From assembly GCF_003601985.1 (NCBI RefSeq), contig NZ_QZXA01000008.1, forward strand, positions 289,612-353,611: a stretch of 64,000 nt of DNA. Reading direction: 5' to 3'. This stretch comes from Mesorhizobium jarvisii (GTDB lineage: Bacteria > Pseudomonadota > Alphaproteobacteria > Rhizobiales > Rhizobiaceae). Positions 33,877 to 43,106 of this stretch are shown in pieces (the first letter of the stretch is position 1; every line of letters starts with the position of its first letter). A program made the position numbers and the translations under genes. The notes below the pieces were generated by a model. That model saw nothing but the letters and a program-made list of their open reading frames with translations, searched no databases and had not been told where the DNA came from.

Positions 33877-34092
33877 GCAGGGCTGTCCAATTTCGAATGT
33901 TTCTAAACTAGCCGCGATCATGTCAAAGCTTTGTCAGGTCCCTTCGACGGCAATCGAGGGGGCCGTGACGGTTCCCCCGACGAGAGCGGTCCTGGAACCG
34001 GGCTTTGGCGATCGTGACCTAGTGGGACATTGGCTGGAGGAACCTGTCAATTCGCTGACAGTCGAACACCGGACAACGCCGATATGCCGGAC

Positions 34093-34127
34093 AAAGAAAA
34101 AGCCCGGACGAACCGGGCTTTTTCTTT
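34093..34127. terminator. Strong rho-independent terminator
   Basis: Arms AAAGAAAAAGCCCGG (34093-34107) and CCGGGCTTTTTCTTT (34113-34127) around a five-base loop. The A-rich and T-rich ends make it work on both strands. It lies 38 bp past the 3' end of the minus-strand tRNA-Leu gene. Confidence 0.93.
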
Positions 34128-34164
34128 GGGTCTCTGAACCATCGAACGGTTCGAAACGGGAATT

Positions 34165-34249
34165 TGGTGCCCAGAAGAGGACTCGAACCTCCACTCCTTG
34201 CGGAACACGGACCTGAACCGTGCGCGTCTACCAATTCCGCCATCTGGGC
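34165..34249 (-). tRNA. tRNA-Leu (anticodon CAG)
   Basis: On the minus strand the gene starts GCCCAGATGGCGGAATTGG and ends TTCTGGGCACCA. The acceptor stem GCCCAGA pairs with TCTGGGC, the discriminator is A and CCA is encoded. The anticodon arm CACGG-TTCAGGT-CCGTG has CAG. A long variable arm (TTCCGCAAGGA) and the T arm GGTTCGAGTCC identify a class II leucine tRNA. It reads codon CUG, very common in this GC-rich genome. A promoter and terminator flank it. Confidence 0.97.
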
Positions 34250-34260
34250 TGGTGCGGGCT

Positions 34261-34289
34261 CATGTAAGCGGGCAAGCGATTGCTGTCAA
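34261..34289 (-). promoter_or_regulatory. Promoter of tRNA-Leu
   Basis: On the minus strand -35 TTGACA (34284-34289) and -10-like TACATG (34261-34266) are separated by 17 bases. The -10 ends 11 bases before the tRNA 5' end, which fits a start point a few bases upstream of the mature end. Confidence 0.8.
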
Positions 34290-34391
34290 CGCGCTTTTTG
34301 GACCATGCCGCCGAAAGCTGGAAACACAGCTTTGGCAAAAGCGCCACGTTCCAGCCAGGGCCTGGACTTCCACTTGCCGGCTCAGCAAGCG

Positions 34392-35012
34392 TCAGCTCTC
34401 CAGCACTTCCTTCGACGCCACGGTCGAATCGGCGTTCAGCTGGTAGATGACCGGCACGCCGGTGCCCAGTTCCAGCTTGACGATCTCCTCGCCCGACTTG
34501 CCGTCCAGCGCCATGATCAGTGCGCGCAGCGAATTGCCGTGCGCGGCGACCAGCACGGTGCCGCCGCGCAGCACGTGCGGCTGCAGATCGTGCAGGTAGT
34601 AAGGCCAGACGCGGGCGCCGGTGTCCTTCAGGCTCTCGCCGCCGGGCGGCGGCACGTCATAGGAGCGGCGCCAGACATGCACCTGCTCCTCGCCCCATTT
34701 CTTGCGGGCATCGTCCTTGTTGAGGCCGGAAAGGTCGCCATAGTCGCGCTCGTTGAGCGCCTGGTCGCGGATGGTCTTGAGATCGCTCTGGCCGACCGCG
34801 TCGAGAATATGCTGGCAGGTCTTTTGCGCCCGGCTCAGCGCCGAGGTGAAGGCGATGTCGAACTTCAGGCCGCGCGCCTTGAGTTTCTGCCCGGCAGCCT
34901 TGGCCTCGGCATGGCCCTGCTCGGTCAGGTCGACGTCACGCCAGCCGGTGAACAGGTTCTTCAAATTCCATTCGCTCTGGCCATGGCGCACGAGCACGAG
35001 GGTTCTCGACAT
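34392..35012 (-). CDS. gpmA: 2,3-bisphosphoglycerate-dependent phosphoglycerate mutase
   Basis: Interconverts 3- and 2-phosphoglycerate in glycolysis and gluconeogenesis. The 206 residues fit the shorter alphaproteobacterial form. The phospho-histidine is His10 in LVLVRHGQSEWNLKNLFTGW; the catalytic NERDYGDLSGLNKDD and the second histidine in VLVAAHGNSLRAL are present. ATG 35012 (MSRTLVLVRHG) has AGGAGC seven bases upstream, which decides it over a longer frame. It lies 41 bp after dapB on the same strand, so dapB-gpmA are probably co-transcribed. Confidence 0.96.
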   Translation of the reverse strand: MSRTLVLVRHGQSEWNLKNLFTGWRDVDLTEQGHAEAKAAGQKLKARGLKFDIAFTSALSRAQKTCQHILDAVGQSDLKTIRDQALNERDYGDLSGLNKDDARKKWGEEQVHVWRRSYDVPPPGGESLKDTGARVWPYYLHDLQPHVLRGGTVLVAAHGNSLRALIMALDGKSGEEIVKLELGTGVPVIYQLNADSTVASKEVLES

Positions 35013-35053
35013 GTTTGCTCCTTCAGATTGGCAAAATTGGCAGATTGGCCGCT

Positions 35054-35875
35054 TCAGCTCAGGCCGAGCACGTCCCGCATCGAATACAGTCCAGGCTTCT
35101 TGCCACGGGCCCACAGCGCCGCCTTGACGGCGCCGCGCGCGAAGATGGCGCGGTCCTCGGCATGGTGGGACAGCGTGATGCGCTCGCCGGTGCCGGCCAG
35201 GATGACGCTGTGATCGCCGACCACCGAGCCGCCGCGCAGCGTGGCGAAACCGATCGACCCGGTTTTTCGCACACCCGTATGGCCGTCGCGTGAACGCACA
35301 TCGTTGCCGGCGAGCGCAATGCCGCGCCCGGCGGCGGCGGCTTCGCCGAGCAGCAGTGCCGTGCCCGACGGCGCGTCGACCTTGTGCTTGTGGTGCATCT
35401 CCAAAATCTCGATGTCGAAATCGTCAGCGTCGAGCGCGCGTGCCGCCTGTTCGACCAGCACCGCCAGCAGATTGACGCCGAGGCTCATATTGCCTGATTT
35501 GACGATCATCGCGTGGCGCGCCGCGGCCGCGATCCTGGCATTGTCGTCGGCTGAGCAGCCGGTGGTGCCGATGACATGGGCGATGCGCGCCTGCGCCGCG
35601 TAGCCGGCGAATTCGACGGACGAGGCCGGCGTGGTGAAGTCCAGCACGCCGTCGGCCTTGGCGAAGACCGGCAGCGGATCGTCTGATATCGGCACGTTGA
35701 TGATGCCTATGCCCGCGAGCTCACCGGCATCCTTGCCGAGATGGGGCGAATCCGCGCGCTCGACCGCGCCGATGACGCGGGCGCCCGGAATGGTGTGGAT
35801 GGCGCGGATCAGCGTCTGGCCCATGCGGCCGGCTGCCCCCACCACCACAAGGCCCATATCGCCTGCTTCGCTCAT
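35054..35875 (-). CDS. dapB: 4-hydroxy-tetrahydrodipicolinate reductase
   Basis: Reduces 4-hydroxy-tetrahydrodipicolinate with NAD(P)H in lysine and diaminopimelate (peptidoglycan) synthesis. The 273 residues show the Rossmann motif VVVGAAGRMGQTL, VLDFTTPASSVEFA, IGTTG and the signature EILEMHHKHKVDAPSGTALL with catalytic His and Lys. ATG 35875 overlaps the stop of the upstream ABC exporter gene by four bases (ATGA), so the two are coupled, although their functions are not obviously related. Confidence 0.96.
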   Translation of the reverse strand: MSEAGDMGLVVVGAAGRMGQTLIRAIHTIPGARVIGAVERADSPHLGKDAGELAGIGIINVPISDDPLPVFAKADGVLDFTTPASSVEFAGYAAQARIAHVIGTTGCSADDNARIAAAARHAMIVKSGNMSLGVNLLAVLVEQAARALDADDFDIEILEMHHKHKVDAPSGTALLLGEAAAAGRGIALAGNDVRSRDGHTGVRKTGSIGFATLRGGSVVGDHSVILAGTGERITLSHHAEDRAIFARGAVKAALWARGKKPGLYSMRDVLGLS

Positions 35876-37773
35876 GTGCTCCTCACCGCCGTCTTTTTCG
35901 CACGCGTGGCCCGGACCGGAGTTTGGATCGGCTTGCTGTCATCGACAAGCCCCAGACCCTTCTTGCCCTGCACCCGGTGGAACCGTGCATAGACACTGTG
36001 CTGGTCGGCCATCAGCTCGGCATGCGTGCCTTCCTCGACCACCCGGCCCTGTTCCATGACGACGATGTGGTCGGCATTGACCACCGTCGACAGGCGGTGG
36101 GCGATGACGATGGTGGTGCGTCCTTCCATGACATGGGTCAGCGCTTCCTGGACACGCGCCTCCGCCTCGTTGTCGAGCGCCGAGGTCGCCTCGTCGAGCA
36201 GCAGGATCGGCGCCTGGCGCACGATGGCGCGGGCGATCGAGACGCGCTGGCGCTGGCCGCCGGACAGCGTCGCGCCGTTCTCGCCGACCGGCGTGTCGTA
36301 GCCTTGCGGCTGCTGGCGGATGAACTCGTCGGCCGCCGCTTGGCTTGCCGCGCGCTCGATCTCGGCGTCGGTGGCCGAGATACGGCCGTAGCGGATGTTG
36401 TCGCGAATCGTGCCTTCGAACAGATAGGGCGACTGCGAGACATAGGCGATCGAGCCGCGCAGCGACTGTTTGGTGACCTTGGAAATGTCCTGGCCATCGA
36501 CCTCGATGGTGCCGGACTCGACGTCGTAGAAACGCTGCAGCAGCGCCACCAGCGTCGTCTTGCCGGCGCCCGAGGCCCCGACGATGGCGGTCATCTTGCC
36601 GGCGGCTGCGACGAAGCTCAGCTCCTGCAGCACCGGTGTCTCCTCGACATAGCGGAAGGACACGTTGTTGAAGCGCACTTCACCCGACGTGAAGTGTGCC
36701 TCGACGGCATCCGGCGCGTCGCCCTGCTGCGGCTTGAGGTCGAGCAGTTCGTAGATCATGCGGGCATTGACCAGCGCGCGCTCCATGCCGACCTGCATGC
36801 GCGCCAGGCGCCGGGCCGGATCGTAGGCCAGGATCAGCGCGGTGATGAAGGAGAACACCGCGCCCGGCGGCTGGCCGAGAACGAGTGCCCGGTAGCCGGA
36901 ATAGGCGATGACGGAGGTGACGGCGAGGCCGGCCAGCATGTCGGAAATCGGCGCCAACCGCTCCGAAACGCGGGCGATCTTGTTCGAGCGCTGTTCGGCC
37001 GTGTCGGCCAAGGCGCCGATGCGGCTCGCCAGCTGGTCCTCCATGGTGAAGGCCTTGACGATGGCGATGCCTTGCGTGGCTTCCTGGACGGCGCCGATGA
37101 GCCGGGAATTGATCAGCACGGATTCCCGCGTGATACGCCGCACGCGACGCGTCAGGTAGACGACCGCCCAGATCAGCGGCGGTCCGATCAGCAGCGAACT
37201 CAGCGATAGAACCGGATCCTGGTAGATCATGATGCCGACAAGGCCGACCAGTGTCACCGCGTCGCGGGTGATGGATGTCAGCGTGATCGACAAGAGGTCG
37301 CGGATGCCGCCGACATTCTCGTTGACCTGCGCCGCCAGCCGGCCGGAGCGCGTATCGTTGAAGAAGCCGACGCCGAGCTTCATCAGATGGTCGAAGATGC
37401 GTTTCTGATAGCGCGCCACCAGATTGTTGCCGATCGTGGCCAGCGCCACCGCCTGGCCGTAGCCGGCGAAACCGCGCACCAGGAAGGCCGCCATGATGCC
37501 GGCGCAAATCCACACCACCAGGTCGCCGCGCCGTTCGTAGAAGATCTGGTTGACGATCGGGCTCATGATCCAGGCCGTGAAGGCCGTCGTGCCCGATACC
37601 AGCAGCATGCAGGTGATGGCGACGACATAGGACCAGCGATGATCGCGGCCGTTTTCGGAGAGGATGCGGCGCAGCACGGCGTTGACTTCGCCAACGCTGG
37701 CTTTCTGCTTGTTTGGAGCTTGAAGTGTCAAATCGGGAGCTTCGTGGGTTTTTCGCCTGGGACCGGGCTGCAA
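35872..37773 (-). CDS. ABC exporter, MsbA-like (fused membrane and ATPase domains)
   Basis: Half-transporter of 633 residues that works as a homodimer. Six transmembrane helices lie in residues about 45-335. The nucleotide-binding domain has Walker A IVGASGAGKTTLVALL, Q-loop YVSQSPYLFEGT, signature LSGGQRQRVSIARA, Walker B ILLLDEATSAL and H-loop IVIAHRLSTV. It resembles lipid A/lipid flippases and multidrug exporters; the substrate is not certain. The start is probably TTG 37773. The 3' end overlaps dapB. Confidence 0.9.
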   Translation of the reverse strand: MQPGPRRKTHEAPDLTLQAPNKQKASVGEVNAVLRRILSENGRDHRWSYVVAITCMLLVSGTTAFTAWIMSPIVNQIFYERRGDLVVWICAGIMAAFLVRGFAGYGQAVALATIGNNLVARYQKRIFDHLMKLGVGFFNDTRSGRLAAQVNENVGGIRDLLSITLTSITRDAVTLVGLVGIMIYQDPVLSLSSLLIGPPLIWAVVYLTRRVRRITRESVLINSRLIGAVQEATQGIAIVKAFTMEDQLASRIGALADTAEQRSNKIARVSERLAPISDMLAGLAVTSVIAYSGYRALVLGQPPGAVFSFITALILAYDPARRLARMQVGMERALVNARMIYELLDLKPQQGDAPDAVEAHFTSGEVRFNNVSFRYVEETPVLQELSFVAAAGKMTAIVGASGAGKTTLVALLQRFYDVESGTIEVDGQDISKVTKQSLRGSIAYVSQSPYLFEGTIRDNIRYGRISATDAEIERAASQAAADEFIRQQPQGYDTPVGENGATLSGGQRQRVSIARAIVRQAPILLLDEATSALDNEAEARVQEALTHVMEGRTTIVIAHRLSTVVNADHIVVMEQGRVVEEGTHAELMADQHSVYARFHRVQGKKGLGLVDDSKPIQTPVRATRAKKTAVRST

Positions 37774-37866
37774 TTCGGCACTCCTCTTAGCGCCATGCGG
37801 CCGGCTTGCCTATGCCCGCGGCTGATTAACTTCGTCGCGGGCGCCCCGACGCTTCGCGCCGAGGGT

Positions 37867-38892
37867 TCAGGCCTGCCAGCGCCGGCCGGCCGTCTGGACG
37901 CCGAACAGCGACGGGTTCCTGGCATAGGCGGCAAGGCCGAGAAGGGCCGCCAGCGGATGGGTGATGACATAGACGGGCATGGTGCGCATCAGCGCGCTGT
38001 GCGGTGCCTTGTCCTCGAAGGCGGCGCGGAAATTGCCCTCCTTCAGCGCCGGCACGATTTTTTGGGCGATGCCGCCGGTCAAGAACACGCCGCCACGGCT
38101 CATGAACACCAGGGCAAGATCGCCGGCGGTGCGCCCAAGGCAGGTGACGAAGGTCTCCAGCGCTTCCTGCGCCACCGGATCGGTCTTGGCCAGCGCCGCG
38201 CCGGTGATCTCGGCCGGCGTGGTGAAAGGCGCCGGCTTGCCGTCCGCCTTGGCGACAGCCCGGTAGACGTTGACGAGGCCGCGCCCGCACAGGATCTGTT
38301 CGCCGGAAATGCGGCCCTCGAGCTTCTCGATATGCGGGAAAACCTCGAAATCGCGCGGCGTGCGCGGACCGATGTCCATATGGCCGCCCTCGCCGGGCAC
38401 CGGGATCCAGTGGTGCAGCGCATGGACCAGCCCGGCGACACCGAGCCCGGTTCCGGGCCCGAGCACGACGCGGCCGGCATTGGGCTCCGGCGTGCCGCCG
38501 CCGATCTTTTCCATATGCTCTTCGCCGAGCGCCACGACGGCCAGCGCCTGCGCCTCGAAATCGTTGAGCACGACGATGTCGCTCAAGCCGACATTGGCGA
38601 ACATCTGCTTCGGCTTGACGACCCACGGGCAATTGGTGAGTTCGATCTCGTCGCCGTCGACCGGACCGGCCACCGCCAGCACCGCCGAATTGGGGCGGAC
38701 CGACGAGCGGTCGAGCACCGCCGCCTGAATCGCCTCGTCGATCGTGTTGAAATTTGCGGTCTGGACGATCTGCGGCTCGGTCGGTTCGGAATTGGCGTCA
38801 AGCACGATCGAAAAGCGCGCATTGGTGCCGCCAATGTCGCCGATCAGGATCGGAAACCGCAACGACGTGTCGGTATCGCTTACGCTTGGCAT
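37867..38892 (-). CDS. glk: Glucokinase
   Basis: Phosphorylates glucose with ATP in the cytoplasm. The 341 residues show the actin-like ATPase motifs ILIGDIGGTNARFSI (18-32) and VLGPGTGLGVAGL, the glucose-binding LNDFEAQALAV and the GEGGHMDIGPRT block. It belongs to the proteobacterial Glk group rather than ROK. ATG 38892 (MPSVSDTDTSLRFP) fits the family better than the upstream frame. It stands 93 bp upstream of the ABC exporter gene on the same strand. Confidence 0.95.
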   Translation of the reverse strand: MPSVSDTDTSLRFPILIGDIGGTNARFSIVLDANSEPTEPQIVQTANFNTIDEAIQAAVLDRSSVRPNSAVLAVAGPVDGDEIELTNCPWVVKPKQMFANVGLSDIVVLNDFEAQALAVVALGEEHMEKIGGGTPEPNAGRVVLGPGTGLGVAGLVHALHHWIPVPGEGGHMDIGPRTPRDFEVFPHIEKLEGRISGEQILCGRGLVNVYRAVAKADGKPAPFTTPAEITGAALAKTDPVAQEALETFVTCLGRTAGDLALVFMSRGGVFLTGGIAQKIVPALKEGNFRAAFEDKAPHSALMRTMPVYVITHPLAALLGLAAYARNPSLFGVQTAGRRWQA

Positions 38893-39080
38893 GCTCTCGT
38901 CCGTCCCCGGCGCCCCCTGACGGCGTGTCGCCGTTCCTCCGTTGACTAGCGCATGAGTTTGAAAAGGGAAACGGTTTTCGAACCCGTCGGTGCGCAGAGA
39001 GGGGTTCTGCGGCCAAACGGCCACTATTTCCCGAAAACGGCTGGCTAAACCGATTGAGCCGACCGGTGGCGCGGAGGCAA

Positions 39081-40160
39081 TCAGTTCGCGGGCGGTCGTG
39101 GCCTTGGCACCGGCGCGCCCATTCTGGGGGTCGCGGCGAATGCATTTGCCGCGCTCGGCAAATCGCCGCTATCGCTGGCCGGGGTGGCGGGCTGGGACGG
39201 CGCCTCCGGTTCGGGTGCCGCGGCCGCGACCGGCACGGCGCCGCCATGAAAGGTCGCCGCCTCGGCTGACACCGGCCCCGGCGCGTCGAGCACGGCGCGG
39301 CATTCCTTCGGCAGGTTGGCCATCGTCATCACGTCGCGGGCCTTCGGCGCATCCGGGTTCTTGTTGGGCCGCCACGGTTCTTCGGTGAACCACCAGGCCA
39401 GCGGCTTGCCGCAGCCGTCATCATCCGGCGTCGCCTCCTGCGCCTTGCAGTCGGGCGAGCCCGGCTGGCAGCCGATGCGCATGTGGAAATGATAGTCGTG
39501 GCCCCAGAACGGCCGGATCTTGCGCAGCCAGCTACGGTCGCCCTTGACGGTGTCGCAGAGCTTTTTCTTGATGCCGGGATTGACCAGGATGCGTTCCACC
39601 TCGGGGTAGCTCGCCGCCCGCTTCAAGAGCGCCGTGTGCTGGGGCGTCCACAGCGCGTCCTTCACCAGATGGGTCTTCTCGTCGACCATCAAGGTGGCGC
39701 TCATCGAATCGCGCTGCGCCCTGGTCATGGCGCGGTCAGGCATCGGCGTCAGCCAGATGTCGGCATCGAGCCCGATCTGGTGCGAGGCATGGCCTGTCAT
39801 CATCGGGCCGCCGCGCGGCTGCGAAATGTCGCCGATCAGAAGGCCCGGCCAGCCGTCGGCGGCGGCGTCGCGCGACAGTTTCTCGATCAGCGCGATCATC
39901 GCCGGGTGGCCCCAGCGGCGGTTGCGCGAGGGCCGCATGACCTGCCAGGTCGGGCCGTCCATGGGGATGGCGACACCGCCGGCGAAGCAGCCCTTGGAAT
40001 AGAAGCCGAAGGATTGCGCGGCGGTCGCGGCCGGCAGTTTTTCGGCGCCGAACAGGTCCTTGGCCCGTTCCTCGGCCGCCGCCGGCTGGATGGCGAGGCC
40101 AAGCAAACCGAGCACCGCTGCCAGCAGTGATTTCTTGCCAAGCCGCATCGCTGTCTTCAT
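39081..40160 (-). CDS. mepA: Penicillin-insensitive murein endopeptidase
   Basis: Periplasmic zinc LAS peptidase that cuts D-Ala-meso-DAP crosslinks in peptidoglycan. The 359 residues start with a signal peptide (MKTAMRLGKKSLLAAVLGLL to AAA-E). The zinc ligands are visible in MMTGHASHQIGLDADIWLT and GHDYHFHMRIGC. The C-terminal 70 residues are low-complexity, rich in Pro and Ala, and extend beyond the usual MepA end, perhaps for wall or envelope binding. ATG 40160 was preferred to an upstream TTG at 40181. Confidence 0.93.
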   Translation of the reverse strand: MKTAMRLGKKSLLAAVLGLLGLAIQPAAAEERAKDLFGAEKLPAATAAQSFGFYSKGCFAGGVAIPMDGPTWQVMRPSRNRRWGHPAMIALIEKLSRDAAADGWPGLLIGDISQPRGGPMMTGHASHQIGLDADIWLTPMPDRAMTRAQRDSMSATLMVDEKTHLVKDALWTPQHTALLKRAASYPEVERILVNPGIKKKLCDTVKGDRSWLRKIRPFWGHDYHFHMRIGCQPGSPDCKAQEATPDDDGCGKPLAWWFTEEPWRPNKNPDAPKARDVMTMANLPKECRAVLDAPGPVSAEAATFHGGAVPVAAAAPEPEAPSQPATPASDSGDLPSAANAFAATPRMGAPVPRPRPPAN

Positions 40161-40224
40161 GAAACCGGATCCCCACCGCAATCCCAGGCCGAATCATAGC
40201 ACGCCGCGCAGTATGCTTCGATCG

Positions 40225-41124
40225 TCAGCGTTTCATCGGGCTGCGCGCTTCGCCGTCGCGCCAGTCGCCGCTTGCCCACATATGGTCGAAGGCGGCGCGG
40301 TAGTCCGGAAAGCGCAGGGAATAGCCCGCCGCCTTGATCGCCGCATTGGCGACACGCTTGTTCTCGCCATAGAAGGACCGCGCCATGGGCGAAAGTTGGG
40401 CGGTGTCGAAAGGAATTTCGGGCGGCGGCTCGACGCCCATCAGCGACGCGGCATAGGCAACGACATCCTGCGGCGGCGCCGGCTCATCATCGGTGACGTT
40501 GAAGATGCCCCCAGTGTTGCCTTCGACAAGCCGCCACAACGCCCCGGCAATATCGTCGCAATGGATGCGGTTGAACACCTGGTCCGGCTTGACCAGCCGC
40601 CGCGCGGTGCCGTTTTCCAGATTGACCAGCGCATTGCGGCCAGGACCATAGATGCCGGACAGGCGCAGGATCGCCACCGGCTTGCCGATTTCCGCGCCGA
40701 GCTTCAGCCACGCCTGCTCAGCCTCAACCCGCATGACGGAGCGCTTCGACACCGGCCGGCATGCGGCCGTTTCATCGACCCAGGCGCCGCCATAGTCGCC
40801 ATAGACGCCGACGGTCGAGAGATAGCCGATCCATTCGAGCGCCGGCATCCCCGTGATTGCCTCCCGGGCGGCATTCAAGACTGGGTCGCCGGCCTCTTCC
40901 GGGGCGACCGAAATCACCAGATGCGTCGTTTTCGCCAGCGCCTCGCCGATTTCGCCGGTCAACGCGCCATCGAACAGCAGCGGCGCGATGCCGGCCTGGC
41001 GCAGCGCGTCGAATTTTTCATCGGACCGCGTCGTGCCAAGGATCACGGCGGCATCCCTGTTGGCGCGGGCAAAGGCTTTGCCGGAATAACCGGCGCCGAA
41101 GATGAATATCTGCTTCTCGCTCAT
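40225..41124 (-). CDS. NAD-dependent epimerase/dehydratase (YeeZ-like SDR)
   Basis: Extended short-chain dehydrogenase of 299 residues. The Rossmann motif is IFIFGAGYSGKAFA (6-19), and YLSTVGVYGDYGGAWVDE holds the usual serine; the tyrosine-lysine pair of active SDRs is not in its normal YxxxK form (RSVMRVEAEQ). This is typical of the YeeZ/atypical SDR group, whose substrates are unknown. ATG 41124 overlaps the queG stop by four bases (ATGA), so it is coupled to queG and may belong to the same operon. Confidence 0.85.
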   Translation of the reverse strand: MSEKQIFIFGAGYSGKAFARANRDAAVILGTTRSDEKFDALRQAGIAPLLFDGALTGEIGEALAKTTHLVISVAPEEAGDPVLNAAREAITGMPALEWIGYLSTVGVYGDYGGAWVDETAACRPVSKRSVMRVEAEQAWLKLGAEIGKPVAILRLSGIYGPGRNALVNLENGTARRLVKPDQVFNRIHCDDIAGALWRLVEGNTGGIFNVTDDEPAPPQDVVAYAASLMGVEPPPEIPFDTAQLSPMARSFYGENKRVANAAIKAAGYSLRFPDYRAAFDHMWASGDWRDGEARSPMKR

Positions 41125-42275
41125 GCATGCGCCCCGTCTGGCGGCGCCAGGCGCCATTCCTCGCGCACCGCCGCATCGTTCTCGGTTTTCAGACCGGTCG
41201 CGGCCCATTTGGCATATTCGGCGTCAGGCACCAGCCGCGCCAGCGCCCATATTGCCGCGCCCCGCACCAGCGGCGAGGGATCGCCGAGCAGCGCACGCAC
41301 AGGGACGGCCAGCGCGGCATCACCGGAATTGCCGGCGGCGATCAGCACGTTGCGGATGAAACGATCGCGGCCGATGCGCTTGATCGGCGAACTTGAGAAG
41401 AAGGCGCGGAAGGCCGCGTCGTCCAGTTCGAGCAGGTCGGCGAGCGGCGGCTTGCGCAGATCGTCGCGTGCGGCAAGTTTTGCTTCCGATGCCGCGCGGG
41501 CGAACTTGTTCCAGGGGCAGGCGGCCAGGCAATCGTCGCAGCCATAGATGCGGTTGCCGATCTTTTCGCGGAATTCGTGCGGGATCGGACCCTTGTTCTC
41601 GATGGTGAGGTAGGAAATGCAGCGCCGCGCATCGAGCCGGTAGGGCGCGGGAAAGGCATCGGTCGGGCAGGCATCGAGACAGGCGCGGCAGGAGCCGCAA
41701 TGATCGATCTCGGCCCGGTCGGGCGCGAGCTCAACCGTGGTGAAGATAGTGCCGAGGAACAGCCACGAACCATGTTCGCGGCTGACCAGATTGGTGTGTT
41801 TTCCCTGCCAGCCAAGCCCGGCGGCTTGGGCCAACGGCTTTTCCATCACCGGCGCGGTGTCGACGAACACCTTCACGTCGCCGCCGGCGCGCGCGACGAT
41901 CTTGCCGGCGATTTCCTTCAGCCGGCCTTTTATCACATCGTGATAGTCGCGGTTTTGCGCATAGACCGAGATGGCGCCCCGGTCGCGCCTGGCCTGCAGC
42001 GCACGCGGGTCGTGGTCGGGGCCGTAATTCATCGCCAGCACGACGATCGAGCGCACTTCAGGCCAAAGCGTGGAAGGTTCGCTCCGCCTTGCAATCGTCT
42101 CGGCGATCCAGTCCATCGAGCCGTGAAAGCCGTCGGCGACGAATTCGGCGAGCCGCGCCGGCGCCAGCGGGATCGCATCAGGGGTGGCGACGGCAATGGC
42201 ATCGAAGCCGGCGCGCTGCGCCTCCGCGTCGATCAGCGCGCGCAGTTTTGCGGCGTCAGAAGTCGAGGTCCGCAT
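41121..42275 (-). CDS. queG: Epoxyqueuosine reductase
   Basis: Converts epoxyqueuosine to queuosine in tRNA, the last step of queuosine synthesis, using cobalamin and two 4Fe-4S clusters. The 384 residues show the cluster ligands HCGSCRACLDACPTDAF and YGCDDCLAACPWNKFA, the cobalamin-domain block VDTAPVMEKPLAQAAGLGWQ, and C-terminal HEAT-like repeats (LLGDPSPLVRGAAIWALARL). ATG 42275 lies inside the 3' end of the GST gene (20-bp overlap), and the SDR gene overlaps its own 3' end. Confidence 0.95.
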   Translation of the reverse strand: MRTSTSDAAKLRALIDAEAQRAGFDAIAVATPDAIPLAPARLAEFVADGFHGSMDWIAETIARRSEPSTLWPEVRSIVVLAMNYGPDHDPRALQARRDRGAISVYAQNRDYHDVIKGRLKEIAGKIVARAGGDVKVFVDTAPVMEKPLAQAAGLGWQGKHTNLVSREHGSWLFLGTIFTTVELAPDRAEIDHCGSCRACLDACPTDAFPAPYRLDARRCISYLTIENKGPIPHEFREKIGNRIYGCDDCLAACPWNKFARAASEAKLAARDDLRKPPLADLLELDDAAFRAFFSSSPIKRIGRDRFIRNVLIAAGNSGDAALAVPVRALLGDPSPLVRGAAIWALARLVPDAEYAKWAATGLKTENDAAVREEWRLAPPDGAHA

Positions 42276-42948
42276 AATGCGACACCGGCGACAGACCGCG
42301 CACGCGGTCGGTCAAGAGTGGCCGGAAGGAGGGCCGCGACTTCACCCGCGTATACCATTCGCGCGCCGCGGCGTGTTCGCGCCAGTCGATCTCGCCGAGA
42401 TAGTCGAGCACCGACAGCGTCGCGGCGGCGGCCAGATCGGCATAGGTGACCCTGCCGCCGGCCAGCCAATGGCGGGTGCCGGCCAGCCAGTTGGTGTATT
42501 TCATATGCTGGCGGATGTTGGCGCGCGCCGCACGGATCGCGCCCGAATCGGGCGAGCCGCCGCCCGCCGTTTCCGGCATGATCGGCTTCAGCACGCGTTC
42601 GCGCACCAGATGGCGGGTGACTTCGCTTTCGGCCTTGTTGAGATACCAGTCGATCAGCCGGCGGATTTCGGCGCGCTGCATCGGGTCCTCGGCGAACAGC
42701 CGCTTGTCGCGCTTGAGCACACCGCGGGTCTCGTCGAGATATTCCGAGATCACCGTCGCGCCGACGATCGGCACGTCGCCTTCGGCGAGCAGGATCGGCA
42801 GCGTGCCGGCCGGGTTCAGCGCCAGAAACTCCTTGCGCCGCGTCCACGGCTTTTCCTCGATCAGCGCCAGCTCCTCGCCATACTCGCCGAAAGCAAGGCG
42901 GACGAAGCGGCAGGTGGCGAACATGGGATGATGGAAAAGCGTCAGCAT
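42256..42948 (-). CDS. Glutathione S-transferase family protein
   Basis: Cytoplasmic protein of 230 residues. The N-terminal thioredoxin fold has MLTLFHHPMFATCRFVRLA and the cis-Pro/glutathione block NPAGTLPILL followed by IVGATVISEYLDE. The C-terminal helical domain contains GGRVTYADLAAAATLSVLDYLG. It resembles FzlA-type GST-like proteins of alphaproteobacteria, which bind FtsZ filaments and affect cell shape; this is a suggestion from the N-terminus and context, not proven. It is the first gene of a queG-SDR run. Confidence 0.85.
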   Translation of the reverse strand: MLTLFHHPMFATCRFVRLAFGEYGEELALIEEKPWTRRKEFLALNPAGTLPILLAEGDVPIVGATVISEYLDETRGVLKRDKRLFAEDPMQRAEIRRLIDWYLNKAESEVTRHLVRERVLKPIMPETAGGGSPDSGAIRAARANIRQHMKYTNWLAGTRHWLAGGRVTYADLAAAATLSVLDYLGEIDWREHAAAREWYTRVKSRPSFRPLLTDRVRGLSPVSHYADLDF

Positions 42949-43106
42949 GGTTCCGCGATGATAAAGCGCACTGGCGAATCGCCGGTCGCACCGGTAAGTC
43001 TTGGCCGCCCGGTTAGCGGGCCGTCAGGTGTTGCGACCTATAGGGGGAGTTCAACGCCATGACAAGCAAGCCGTTCTGTTAGCCGTCGCGCAAAGCCGAG
43101 GTAGCC

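Noticed and set aside
34165..34249. tRNA-Leu as attachment site of a mobile element
   Set aside because: I found no integrase gene in the window and no second copy of the tRNA 3' end, so there is no support for an island here.
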